From NCBI RefSeq assembly GCF_003719195.1, contig NZ_CP024996.1, forward strand, positions 372,001 through 436,000: a stretch of DNA of 64,000 bases, in the 5' to 3' direction. The position numbers and the translations under genes were made by a program. Below, in pieces: positions 57,316-64,000 of this stretch. Below the pieces are notes generated by a model. The model made no database searches. It saw only the letters and a list, made by a program, of their open reading frames with translations, and had not been told where the DNA came from. This DNA is from Herbaspirillum rubrisubalbicans (GTDB lineage Bacteria; Pseudomonadota; Gammaproteobacteria; Burkholderiales; Burkholderiaceae_D). Positions within the stretch are counted from its first letter, which is position 1. Every line of letters starts with the position of its first letter.

Positions 57316-57336
57316 TGATATCTGAGCTCTGATCTC
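57316..57336 (+). repeat. Three degenerate TGANCTC heptamers
   Basis: TGATATC, TGAGCTC, TGATCTC in register, right after the glycine-zipper lipoprotein gene. It closely resembles the left end of the array at 54742-54797. Confidence 0.7.
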
Positions 57337-57387
57337 TAACATTTCTCACATTCATAGCGATCAGGCCCGTGAGTGATACGGCGCGCC

Positions 57388-57420
57388 AAAAAGCCGTCCT
57401 GCATGACGCCGGACGGCTTT
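57388..57420. terminator. Terminator between lipoprotein gene and anmK
   Basis: AAAGCCGTCC/GGACGGCTTT stem with an 11-base loop. On the minus strand it is followed by TTTTT, so it mainly ends anmK. Confidence 0.82.
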
Positions 57421-57441
57421 ATCGTTGCTGCGGGACTGCCC

Positions 57442-58569
57442 TCAAGCCGGATACAGCGCCCCCAGCACCCGCAAGCCACGCGCCCCGGTCACGGCTGGCA
57501 GATTGCCCGGCAAGCGCAGATCGAAACGTCGTGCCAGCCAGGCAAAGGCCAGCGCCTCGACATGCTGGGGCGCCACGCCCAATACCGCCGTGGATTGCAC
57601 GCTGGTGTGCGGTGGCAGTTGCTGCTGCAACATGCGCATGAGCAAGGCATTGCCTACGCCGCCGCCGCAGACATAGACTTGGCGCGCATCGGCGGCATGG
57701 AGGCTGATGGCGTCGGCAATCGTGCTGGCCGTGAGCATGGCCAGCGTGGCTTGCACGTCATTGGCGGCAATCGCCTCTCCGGTGCGCGCCAGCGCCGCTT
57801 GCAACCAGTCCAGATGGAACAGGTCGCGGCCCGAACTCTTGGGCGGGGCGGCGTGGAAGAAGGCTTCTTCGCGCAGTTGCCGCAGCAGCCCGGCATGGAC
57901 CTGGCCCGAGGCGCCCCAATCGCCATCGGTGTCATAGCTGCGTTGCTGGTGCAGCTGAATCCAGCCATCCAGCAAGGCATTGCCGGGGCCGGTGTCGAAA
58001 CCCGAGGCGCCATCTTCCCCGGCCGGCAGGATGCTGATATTGGCGATGCCACCGATGTTGACCACCACCCGCGACTGCGTGGCATCGCCAAAGATGGCGC
58101 GATGGAAGGCCGGCACCAGCGGCGCGCCCTGGCCGCCGGCGGCCACATCACGGCTGCGCAGGTCGGCCACGATGTCGATACCGCACAGCTCGGCCAGCAG
58201 CGCCGGGTTGTTGGTCTGGCGCGTAAAGCCCAGCTCGGGACGGTGGCGTATGGTCTGCCCATGCACGCCCACCATGCGGATATCGCCAGCGCTCTTGCCC
58301 GTCTGTAGTAGCAGTTGCGCCACGCAATCGGCGTAATGCACGGCCAGCGCATTGGCCGCCATCGCTTCGCGTTCGATCTCGTTGGGGCCGGCGGCCTGCA
58401 AGGCCATCAGGTCGGCGCGCAGGTGCTCGGGGAAGGGCACGTAGGCCGCCGCCAGCGTGGCCGCGAGGGTCTGGCCGTGGAATCGGGCCAGCACGCCATC
58501 GACGCCGTCGAGGCTGGTGCCGGACATCAGGCCGATATACAGATGGGAAGCGTCGGAAGAATCGTTCAT
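57442..58569 (-). CDS. anmK: Anhydro-N-acetylmuramic acid kinase
   Basis: AnmK opens and phosphorylates 1,6-anhydroMurNAc to MurNAc-6-phosphate in wall recycling. The 375-residue sugar kinase shows G-L-M-S-G-T-S-L-D-G-V-D near the N-terminus, G-V-H-G-Q-T-I-R-H-R-P, A-A-G-G-Q-G-A-P-L-V-P-A-F-H and F-D-T-G-P-G-N. The frame is open upstream; the ATG used gives the family start. It lies downstream of the M23 peptidase gene on the same strand, so a joint role in wall turnover is likely. Confidence 0.97.
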   Translation of the reverse strand: MNDSSDASHLYIGLMSGTSLDGVDGVLARFHGQTLAATLAAAYVPFPEHLRADLMALQAAGPNEIEREAMAANALAVHYADCVAQLLLQTGKSAGDIRMVGVHGQTIRHRPELGFTRQTNNPALLAELCGIDIVADLRSRDVAAGGQGAPLVPAFHRAIFGDATQSRVVVNIGGIANISILPAGEDGASGFDTGPGNALLDGWIQLHQQRSYDTDGDWGASGQVHAGLLRQLREEAFFHAAPPKSSGRDLFHLDWLQAALARTGEAIAANDVQATLAMLTASTIADAISLHAADARQVYVCGGGVGNALLMRMLQQQLPPHTSVQSTAVLGVAPQHVEALAFAWLARRFDLRLPGNLPAVTGARGLRVLGALYPA

Positions 58570-58649
58570 GGCAGACAGGGCAAAAAAGAAAAGGGCGGCC
58601 GCTGATTCTACAGCGGCCGCCCCCACAGGCGATATGCGACAGTGGCCGC

Positions 58650-60047
58650 TTACTTGGCTGCCGCCAGCTTCACATCGGGCGCACCCGGCACGCGCAGCAT
58701 GGCCATGCGATGCTGCATGTCGGCGGCTACCGCGCGGAAACGCTGCAGTTGCGGGCCGGTCAGGGCCTGGTTGTTGGGCACCTCCACCGACAGCGGATTG
58801 CGCGGCTGGTTGTTGACGCGGAACTCGTAATGCAGGTGCGGGCCGGTGGCCCAGCCGGTCATGCCGACGAAACCGATCACGTCATTCTGGCTGACCTTCA
58901 TGCCCTTCTTGAGCTTGGGCGCGAAGCGGCTCATGTGGCCGTAGGCGGTGGAGTAACCGCTCCAGTGCTTGATGACGACGATGTTGCCGTAACCATTCTG
59001 CTGGCCCACGAAATCGATCACGCCATCAGCGGCTGCATGGATGGGCGTACCGGTGGGGGCTGCGAAGTCCACCCCGGTATGCTGCTTCCACTTGCCCAGG
59101 ATGGGATGCAGGCGCATCGAGAAACCGGAAGAGATACGGGTGAAGGCCAGCGGCGACTTCAGGAAGGCTTTCTTGAGCGACTTGCCGTCGAAGGCGTAGT
59201 AGCCGCCGCCGCCGGTCTTGCTGGCCGGGTCGCTGAACCACACGGCCTGGTAGCGGTTGCCGGCATTGTCGAACTCACCGGCCAGCACGCGCCCGGTGCG
59301 CACCAGGTCGCCGTTCTGGTAGTAGGTCTCGTAGACCACGTTGAAGCGGTCGCCACGGCGCAGGTCGGAGGCGAAGTTGATGTTGGTGGCGAACATGTCC
59401 ACCAGTTGCATGGCCACCGCATCGGGGATCTGCGCGGCATCGGTGGCGGCAAAGAGCGAGGAGTAGATGATGCCGGCGCGCATTTCCACGCGCCGCTCCA
59501 GCACGGCCGGCTGGGCTTGGGCGGTGAGCTTGCCGTCCTGGCGCGAAATGACCAGGTTCTTGGGGGTGTCGCTGCCATCGTCCAGCGTAGCCGAGAGCTT
59601 GACCAGTTCGCCATTGTCATCGGTCTGGGCCACTACCCGCTTGCCGGCGCGCAACTGCATCACCGAGCGCGCCAGGGTATCGGACTTGATGAAGGCGGTG
59701 GCTTCATCGTCATCCACGCCCAGACGGTTGAGCAGGCTGGCCAGGGTGTCGCCGCTGCGTACCCGCTCTTCGTTGACGTAATACTGCGAGCGTTCTTCCA
59801 GCGCGCTGATCTGCTGTTGCAGGTCGGGCAAGGCCAGTTCCTTGGAAATCGGATTGACCGGGGCATCGCGCAGGTCCGGCTCGGCCGGCGCGAAGCCGGC
59901 GGCACCGATGGTGAAGGCCGCAAGGAACAGGGCGCTGGCGCCGATGATGCGCGTCTTGGGCGAGGAGGCGGCGACTTTGTGGTGGCAGGACTGCAACGCG
60001 GAGCAGCACCGGGACGTGAGGTGCTTGAGCTTATCTTGTGGGAACAT
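58650..60047 (-). CDS. M23 family murein endopeptidase (MepM-like)
   Basis: A 465-residue protein anchored by an N-terminal helix (I-I-G-A-S-A-L-F-L-A-A-F-T-I-G-A-A-G-F). Residues about 90-140 form an OapA/LysM-like segment (R-V-R-S-G-D-T-L-A-S-L-L-N-R-L-G-V). The C-terminal M23 zinc peptidase has H-T-G-V-D-F-A-A-P-T-G-T-P-I with the H-x-x-x-D ligands and P-H-L-H-Y-E-F with H-x-H. Such enzymes cut DD-crosslinks during wall growth. It is divergent from tyrS, the usual neighbour order. Confidence 0.94.
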   Translation of the reverse strand: MFPQDKLKHLTSRCCSALQSCHHKVAASSPKTRIIGASALFLAAFTIGAAGFAPAEPDLRDAPVNPISKELALPDLQQQISALEERSQYYVNEERVRSGDTLASLLNRLGVDDDEATAFIKSDTLARSVMQLRAGKRVVAQTDDNGELVKLSATLDDGSDTPKNLVISRQDGKLTAQAQPAVLERRVEMRAGIIYSSLFAATDAAQIPDAVAMQLVDMFATNINFASDLRRGDRFNVVYETYYQNGDLVRTGRVLAGEFDNAGNRYQAVWFSDPASKTGGGGYYAFDGKSLKKAFLKSPLAFTRISSGFSMRLHPILGKWKQHTGVDFAAPTGTPIHAAADGVIDFVGQQNGYGNIVVIKHWSGYSTAYGHMSRFAPKLKKGMKVSQNDVIGFVGMTGWATGPHLHYEFRVNNQPRNPLSVEVPNNQALTGPQLQRFRAVAADMQHRMAMLRVPGAPDVKLAAAK

Positions 60048-60295
60048 GCAAACCGAATACGTTAAAATCTGATGTTTCCGTGGCGGAGGGCGGGTATTGG
60101 CTGCACATGCGGCGTTCCTGTCCCCTCGCCGTATTGCGCCCGCGTAACAATCTGCTACCGCACGGGTTGAAATTTTTTCTGCTGATGAGCTTCTGAGGCC
60201 GCGTCCTGGCGCTGGGCAGAAAAAACGAAAGTCGGGATTATAGCAACACGATTTAGCGGTCCTGTCCTACAAAAGCCTATTTTTTAGTTATATCG

Positions 60296-61564
60296 ATGAA
60301 CGCCGACCAGTCCACCTCCGCCGCTGCTGCTTTGACCTCTGCAGCTCCTTCCCGTTTGCCCCTCACCGACAAGGTCCAGGAGGCGCTGGCCATCACCAAA
60401 CGCGGCATCGATGAACTGCTCATCGAAAGCGAATTTGCGCAAAAGCTGGCGCGCGCCGAGCAAAGCGGCCAACCGCTGCGCATCAAGCTGGGCCTGGACC
60501 CGACCGCGCCCGATCTGCACCTGGGTCACACGGTGGTGTTGAACAAGATGCGCCAGTTGCAGAACCTGGGCCACCAGGTGATCTTCCTGATCGGCGACTT
60601 CACCTCCATGATCGGCGACCCGTCCGGCCGCAACGCCACCCGTCCGCCGCTGTCGCGCGAACAGATCGAGATCAACGCCAAGACCTACTTCGCCCAGGCC
60701 AGCCTGGTGCTGGATCCGTCCAAGACCGAGATCCGCTACAACTCCGAATGGTGCGACGCCCTGGGCAGCCGCGGCATGATTCAGCTGGCCTCGCGTTACA
60801 CCGTGGCGCGCATGATGGAGCGCGATGATTTCACCAAGCGCTTCAAGGAAGGCACGCCGATCTCGGTGCATGAATTCCTCTACCCGTTGATGCAGGGTTA
60901 CGACTCGGTGGCCCTGAAGTCCGATTTGGAACTGGGCGGCACCGACCAGAAGTTCAACCTGCTGGTGGGTCGCGAACTGCAGAAGGATTTCGGCCAGGAG
61001 CCGCAGTGCATCCTGACCATGCCGCTCCTGGAAGGTCTGGACGGCGTGGAAAAGATGTCCAAGTCCAAGGGCAACTACATCGGCATCACCGAGCCGGCCA
61101 ACACCATGTTCGCCAAGGTGATGAGCATTTCCGACGTGATGATGTGGCGCTACTACGAGCTGCTGTCGTTCCGCTCCATTGCCGAGATCGCCGGCTTCAA
61201 GGCTGAGGTCGAGGCTGGCCGGAACCCGCGCGACATCAAGGTGGCCCTGGCCCAGGAAATCGTGGCGCGCTTCCATTCGCAGCAGGCCGCCGAAGATGCG
61301 TTGGCCGACTTCGTGAACCGCTCCAAGGGCGGCATCCCGGACGACATCCCGGAAGTCTCGTTGTCCGGCGCCCCGTTGGGCATCGGCCAGTTGTTGAAGC
61401 AAGCCAACCTGTGCGCCTCCACTTCCGAAGCGCTGCGCATGGTGGAGCAGGGCGGTGTGCGCATCGATGGCACTGTCATCAGCGACAAGGGCTTGAAGGT
61501 CGAAGCCGGCCAGTGCGTGGTACAGGTGGGCAAGCGCAAGTTCGCGCGCGTCACCCTGGCGTAA
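60296..61564 (+). CDS. tyrS: Tyrosyl-tRNA synthetase
   Basis: A 422-residue class I synthetase. H-L-G-H corresponds to the HIGH motif and K-M-S-K-S-K-G-N to KMSKS. A C-terminal S4 RNA-binding domain is present ([13 protein letters not shown]). The N-terminus carries about 20 extra residues rich in Ser/Ala. The pattern fits the TyrZ-like subgroup ([14 protein letters not shown]). It is followed by dtd, 12 bases later, another tRNA quality-control gene. Confidence 0.97.
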   Translation: MNADQSTSAAAALTSAAPSRLPLTDKVQEALAITKRGIDELLIESEFAQKLARAEQSGQPLRIKLGLDPTAPDLHLGHTVVLNKMRQLQNLGHQVIFLIGDFTSMIGDPSGRNATRPPLSREQIEINAKTYFAQASLVLDPSKTEIRYNSEWCDALGSRGMIQLASRYTVARMMERDDFTKRFKEGTPISVHEFLYPLMQGYDSVALKSDLELGGTDQKFNLLVGRELQKDFGQEPQCILTMPLLEGLDGVEKMSKSKGNYIGITEPANTMFAKVMSISDVMMWRYYELLSFRSIAEIAGFKAEVEAGRNPRDIKVALAQEIVARFHSQQAAEDALADFVNRSKGGIPDDIPEVSLSGAPLGIGQLLKQANLCASTSEALRMVEQGGVRIDGTVISDKGLKVEAGQCVVQVGKRKFARVTLA

Positions 61565-61576
61565 GCTGGAGCGCGC

Positions 61577-62068
61577 ATGATCGCCCTGTTGCAGCGGGTC
61601 AGCCAGGCTGCGGTTGTGGTGGAGGGCCAGACCCTGGGTGCCATCGGCTGCGGCCTGATGGTGTTGGTCTGCGCCGAGCGCCACGACACCGTGACCCAAG
61701 CCGATGCCCTGTTGAAGAAGCTGCTGGCCTATCGCGTCTTCAGCGATGAGGCCGGCAAGATGAATCGCAGCGTGACCGATGTGCAAGGCGGCTTGTTGCT
61801 GATCCCGCAGTTCACGCTGGCGGCCGATACCAAGTCGGGGACGCGCCCCTCCTTTACCCCGGCGGCCGCGCCGGAACTGGGACGGCAATTGTTCGACCAC
61901 TTCGTCGAGCGTGCCCGGGCGCAGCATGGGCAGGATAGGGTCGGCACGGGCCGCTTCGGGGCCGATATGAAGGTTTCTCTGACCAATGATGGTCCAGTGA
62001 CGTTCTGGCTGCAGGTTGGCCCGGTCAACCCGAAGCTGCCCTCAGCCGATATGAAGGATATGCAATAA
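61577..62068 (+). CDS. dtd: D-aminoacyl-tRNA deacylase
   Basis: Dtd removes D-amino acids from mischarged tRNAs. The 163-residue product has the P-Q-F-T-L-A-A-D motif and N-D-G-P-V-T-F-W-L, the cis-Pro dipeptide region. It is slightly longer than the usual 145-150, because of the C-terminal P-S-A-D-M-K-D-M-Q tail and a short central insert. Its position directly after tyrS suits the enzyme's best-known substrate, D-Tyr-tRNA. Confidence 0.97.
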   Translation: MIALLQRVSQAAVVVEGQTLGAIGCGLMVLVCAERHDTVTQADALLKKLLAYRVFSDEAGKMNRSVTDVQGGLLLIPQFTLAADTKSGTRPSFTPAAAPELGRQLFDHFVERARAQHGQDRVGTGRFGADMKVSLTNDGPVTFWLQVGPVNPKLPSADMKDMQ

Positions 62069-62154
62069 AACGTAAGCCGGGATTGAAGCCCGTCCGCGCG
62101 TCCCCACATGAATTTGCAACGTGTTCTGAATCTGGCCTTACTTTAGGAGGTGAT

Positions 62155-62802
62155 ATGAAATTCTGGAGCGATTCTTTCAAGGACGGCGGCAACATCCCCG
62201 GTGAATTCGCCTTCGCGGTGATGGACCCCAAGACCCACGTCGCACTCTCGGCCAATCGCAATCCCCATTTCGCCTGGAGCGAGCTGCCGGCAGGCACCAA
62301 GTCGCTGGCGCTGGTGGTGCACGACCCCGACGTTCCCTCGCGTGGCGACGACGTCAACCAGGAAGGCAAGACCGTGCCGCTGGAATTGCCGCGCGTCGAT
62401 TTCTATCACTGGACCCTGGTCGATATTCCTGCCAGTGTCAGCCAGATCAAGGCCGGCCAGTTCAGCAATGGCGTGAGCGCACGCGGCAAGCCGGGTCCGG
62501 CGGTGCTGGGCGATGTCATGCCGGGCGCGCGCCAGGGCATCAACGACTACACCGGCTGGTTTGCCGGCGACGGCGATATGCGCGGCGACTACTTCGGCTA
62601 TGACGGCCCCTGCCCGCCGTGGAACGATGCGCTGGTGCATCGCTACATCTTCACCCTCTATGCACTGGACGTGGAACAGTTGCCGGTGGCCGGCAACCTG
62701 GAAGGCTCGGTGGTACTGACCGCGCTGCGCGACCATGTGCTGGAGCAAGCTTCGATCACCGGCCTGTACACCCTCAACCCCAACGCCGTACCGCGTAGCT
62801 GA
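62155..62802 (+). CDS. YbhB/YbcL family PEBP-like protein
   Basis: A 215-residue phosphatidylethanolamine-binding-protein-like protein without a signal peptide. The anion-pocket motifs are clear: V-V-H-D-P-D-V-P and, near the C-terminus, G-Y-D-G-P-C-P-P-W-N-D ... H-R-Y-I-F-T-L-Y-A-L-D. An insert Y-T-G-W-F-A-G-D-G-D-M lies before the second. The bacterial role of the family is uncertain. The ATG has GGAGGTGAT directly upstream, a near-perfect ribosome-binding site. The next gene starts 9 bases later. Confidence 0.92.
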   Translation: MKFWSDSFKDGGNIPGEFAFAVMDPKTHVALSANRNPHFAWSELPAGTKSLALVVHDPDVPSRGDDVNQEGKTVPLELPRVDFYHWTLVDIPASVSQIKAGQFSNGVSARGKPGPAVLGDVMPGARQGINDYTGWFAGDGDMRGDYFGYDGPCPPWNDALVHRYIFTLYALDVEQLPVAGNLEGSVVLTALRDHVLEQASITGLYTLNPNAVPRS

Positions 62803-62811
62803 ACTCCCCGC

Positions 62812-63456
62812 ATGACCGACATCCTGCTGATCCGCCACGGCGAAACCGACTGGAACGTGGACAAGCGCCTGCAAGGGCATATCGACATCGGCTTGAACCA
62901 GGCCGGCCAGCGACAGGTGCTGGCGCTGGGTGAGGCACTGGCGGGGGAGGGCATCGATGCCATCTTCGCCAGCGACCTGCAACGCGCCCGCGACACGGCC
63001 CAGGCCGTGGCCGATGCAGCAGGACTGGAGGTCTTGATCGATGCGGGCTTGCGCGAGCGCTGCTATGGCGCATTCGAAGGCCTGCGCCACATCGAGATCG
63101 AAGCACGTTATCCCGACGCCTATCGCCAATGGAAGGCGCGCGACCCGGACTACCGTTATCCGGCCGGCGAGCGTATTGCCGAGACCATGCGGGAGTTCTA
63201 CGAACGTTCGGTGCAGGCCGTGCAGCGCGTGCTCGCCTCGGGCCGCTATCGCAAGGTTGTCATCGTCACTCATGGCGGCGTGCTGGAATGCGTGCATCAC
63301 TGGGCCAGCCAGACTTCCTTCGCCCAGCCGCGCAGCTTCGACATCTTCAACGCCAGCGTCAACCGCCTGCACTGGGATGGCCAGCGCGCCCATATCTGCT
63401 CGTGGGGCGAGATCGGGCATCTCCAGCGGGAGGCGCTGGATGAGGTGGATCGCTGA
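62812..63456 (+). CDS. Histidine phosphatase (phosphoglycerate mutase-like)
   Basis: A 214-residue histidine phosphatase of the cofactor-independent-looking GpmB/CobC branch. The catalytic L-I-R-H-G-E-T-D-W-N is at residues about 5-14; F-A-S-D-L-Q-R-A-R-D-T-A, E-R-C-Y-G-A-F-E-G and V-T-H-G-G-V give the remaining pocket residues. The substrate cannot be assigned. It follows the PEBP-like gene by 9 bases, so the two are cotranscribed. Confidence 0.92.
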   Translation: MTDILLIRHGETDWNVDKRLQGHIDIGLNQAGQRQVLALGEALAGEGIDAIFASDLQRARDTAQAVADAAGLEVLIDAGLRERCYGAFEGLRHIEIEARYPDAYRQWKARDPDYRYPAGERIAETMREFYERSVQAVQRVLASGRYRKVVIVTHGGVLECVHHWASQTSFAQPRSFDIFNASVNRLHWDGQRAHICSWGEIGHLQREALDEVDR

Positions 63457-63595
63457 CATAAGTCCCGCATATACAATTCAGGATTTGGATAATATAAATA
63501 CAAATCTTAAGTTGTAAATTAAAAATACAAAATAAAATGCGTAAGATGCATAAACAAAGTATGATTTGTTTAACGTCTTTCCGCAGCGGGGTTGT
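63457..63595 (+). promoter_or_regulatory. AT-rich hipBA control region
   Basis: This 139-base gap is far more AT-rich than the rest of the window. It contains an 8-bp inverted repeat TAAACAAA/TTTGTTTA with a 6-base spacer (63551-63572), 23 bases before the hipB start, which is a good candidate operator for autoregulation by the HipB antitoxin. Confidence 0.6.
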
Positions 63596-63865
63596 ATGAG
63601 TGAATTTCCAGTCCGCACCGGCCACCAGCTACCTGAGCTGTTGCAGGCCTATCGCAAGCAGTCCGGCATGACCCAAAGCGAGGTCGCGCGCCGCCTGGGC
63701 GTGACCCAGCAGAACCTGTCCTCGCTGGAACGCAATGCCGACAAGGTGAGCGCCGAGCGCCTCATCGAGCTGCTCAATATCCTGGGCGTCGAGCTGGTGT
63801 TGCGCAAGATCGAAGCGGTCCCCTCCGACTCTCTTGCTTCCCCCTTGGATACACCCCAATGGTAA
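63596..63865 (+). CDS. hipB: HipB-like XRE antitoxin
   Basis: An 89-residue helix-turn-helix protein: Y-R-K-Q-S-G-M-T-Q-S-E-V-A-R-R-L-G-V-T-Q-Q-N-L-S-S-L-E-R-N is a full XRE-type HTH, followed by L-I-E-L-L-N-I-L-G-V-E-L-V-L-R and a short tail ending T-P-Q-W. In type II HipBA systems the antitoxin binds HipA and represses the operon. The ATG overlaps nothing upstream; its stop overlaps the hipA start (ATGGTAA), a coupled arrangement. Confidence 0.85.
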   Translation: MSEFPVRTGHQLPELLQAYRKQSGMTQSEVARRLGVTQQNLSSLERNADKVSAERLIELLNILGVELVLRKIEAVPSDSLASPLDTPQW

Positions 63866-64000
63866 CGGCACGCCGCCGCAAGCCCAAGGAGCTCGGCCTG
63901 TGGATGAATGGCAGTTTCGTGGGGACCTGGGCGCTGACGGCACAAGGCGACAGCCTGCAATATGACGCTCGCTGGGTCGCCTCCGCCAGCGGCCGGCCAT
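63859..64000 (+). CDS. hipA: HipA-like toxin, N-terminus only (cut by window end)
   Basis: The first 47 codons are visible. They include L-G-L-W-M-N-G-S-F-V-G-T-W, the typical HipA N-subdomain start. HipA kinases phosphorylate glutamyl-tRNA synthetase (E. coli type) or other targets, but the kinase core lies beyond the window. The start overlaps the end of hipB by 7 bases. The call relies on this motif and the antitoxin context. Confidence 0.78.
   Translation, partial: MVTARRRKPKELGLWMNGSFVGTWALTAQGDSLQYDARWVASASGRP

Overview
The window is a contiguous stretch of chromosome from a GC-rich betaproteobacterium, most likely Oxalobacteraceae and closest in gene order and protein character to Herbaspirillum. 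Pointers are the zapD/coaE/pilD/pilC/pilB order, the second infA copy with a basic C-terminal tail, ispB divergent from rplU-rpmA-obgE-proB, an accB-accC-prmA block, and lysine/alanine-rich histone H1-like proteins. This taxonomic call is inference from gene content. No phage, insertion sequence, CRISPR array or rRNA operon was seen.

Layout. 1-5867 (mostly minus): partial zapD, coaE, type IV pilus genes pilD-pilC-pilB and a CNNM/CBS/CorC membrane protein. 6333-7302: infA copy, a small unknown gene and a winged-helix regulator. 7926-12777 is the accessory part of the window: four consecutive exported proteins of unknown function, the last a lipoprotein with a CsgG/FlgT-like core, behind a 620-bp intergenic region with an AT-rich inverted repeat. 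12827-22170: acyltransferase, tRNA-Pro(CGG), ispB, rplU-rpmA-obgE-proB, CNP1-like protein, rppH, proS. 22278-25312 (minus): small secreted protein, H1-like/SWIB protein, ffh. 25631-28247: an ABC importer of the nitrate/sulfonate/taurine type lying between ffh and a ypjD-like gene. 28384-34881: ypjD-like, PP0621-like, ampD, then nrdA-nrdB with a well-defined promoter, paired NrdR boxes and a folded leader. 35385-37706: repetitive H1-like gene, yggT, exported peroxiredoxin. 37762-44816 (minus): PfkB kinase, zinc-ribbon/DUF3426 protein, prmA, accC, accB, aroQ, a TlpA-type thioredoxin and a nucleotidyltransferase-like gene. 44884-48089: AraC regulator divergent from a chemoreceptor and its small partner. 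48207-57309: mpl, YqiA-like esterase, ubiC, RNB exonuclease, tonB, aroE, mtgA, corA and a glycine-zipper lipoprotein. 57442-64000: anmK, M23 peptidase, tyrS, dtd, PEBP-like protein, histidine phosphatase and the start of a hipBA toxin-antitoxin pair cut by the window edge.

How the genes fit together. Most are housekeeping: translation (infA, rplU, rpmA, obgE, proS, tyrS, dtd, prmA, ffh), fatty-acid and quinone precursors (accB, accC, ispB, ubiC, aroQ, aroE), dNTP synthesis (nrdAB) and wall synthesis or recycling (mtgA, ampD, anmK, mpl, M23 peptidase). The best candidate for an undescribed system is the four-gene envelope cluster at 7926-12777: all four products carry export signals, two share FlgT/CsgG-like domain features with Ser/Gly-rich inserts, one is a small helical secreted protein that could be cargo, and no flagellar or curli genes are nearby. 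Second-tier points are the structured nrdA leader, the 93-bp higher-order repeat in the H1-like gene, and the TGACCTC heptamer array between aroE and mtgA.
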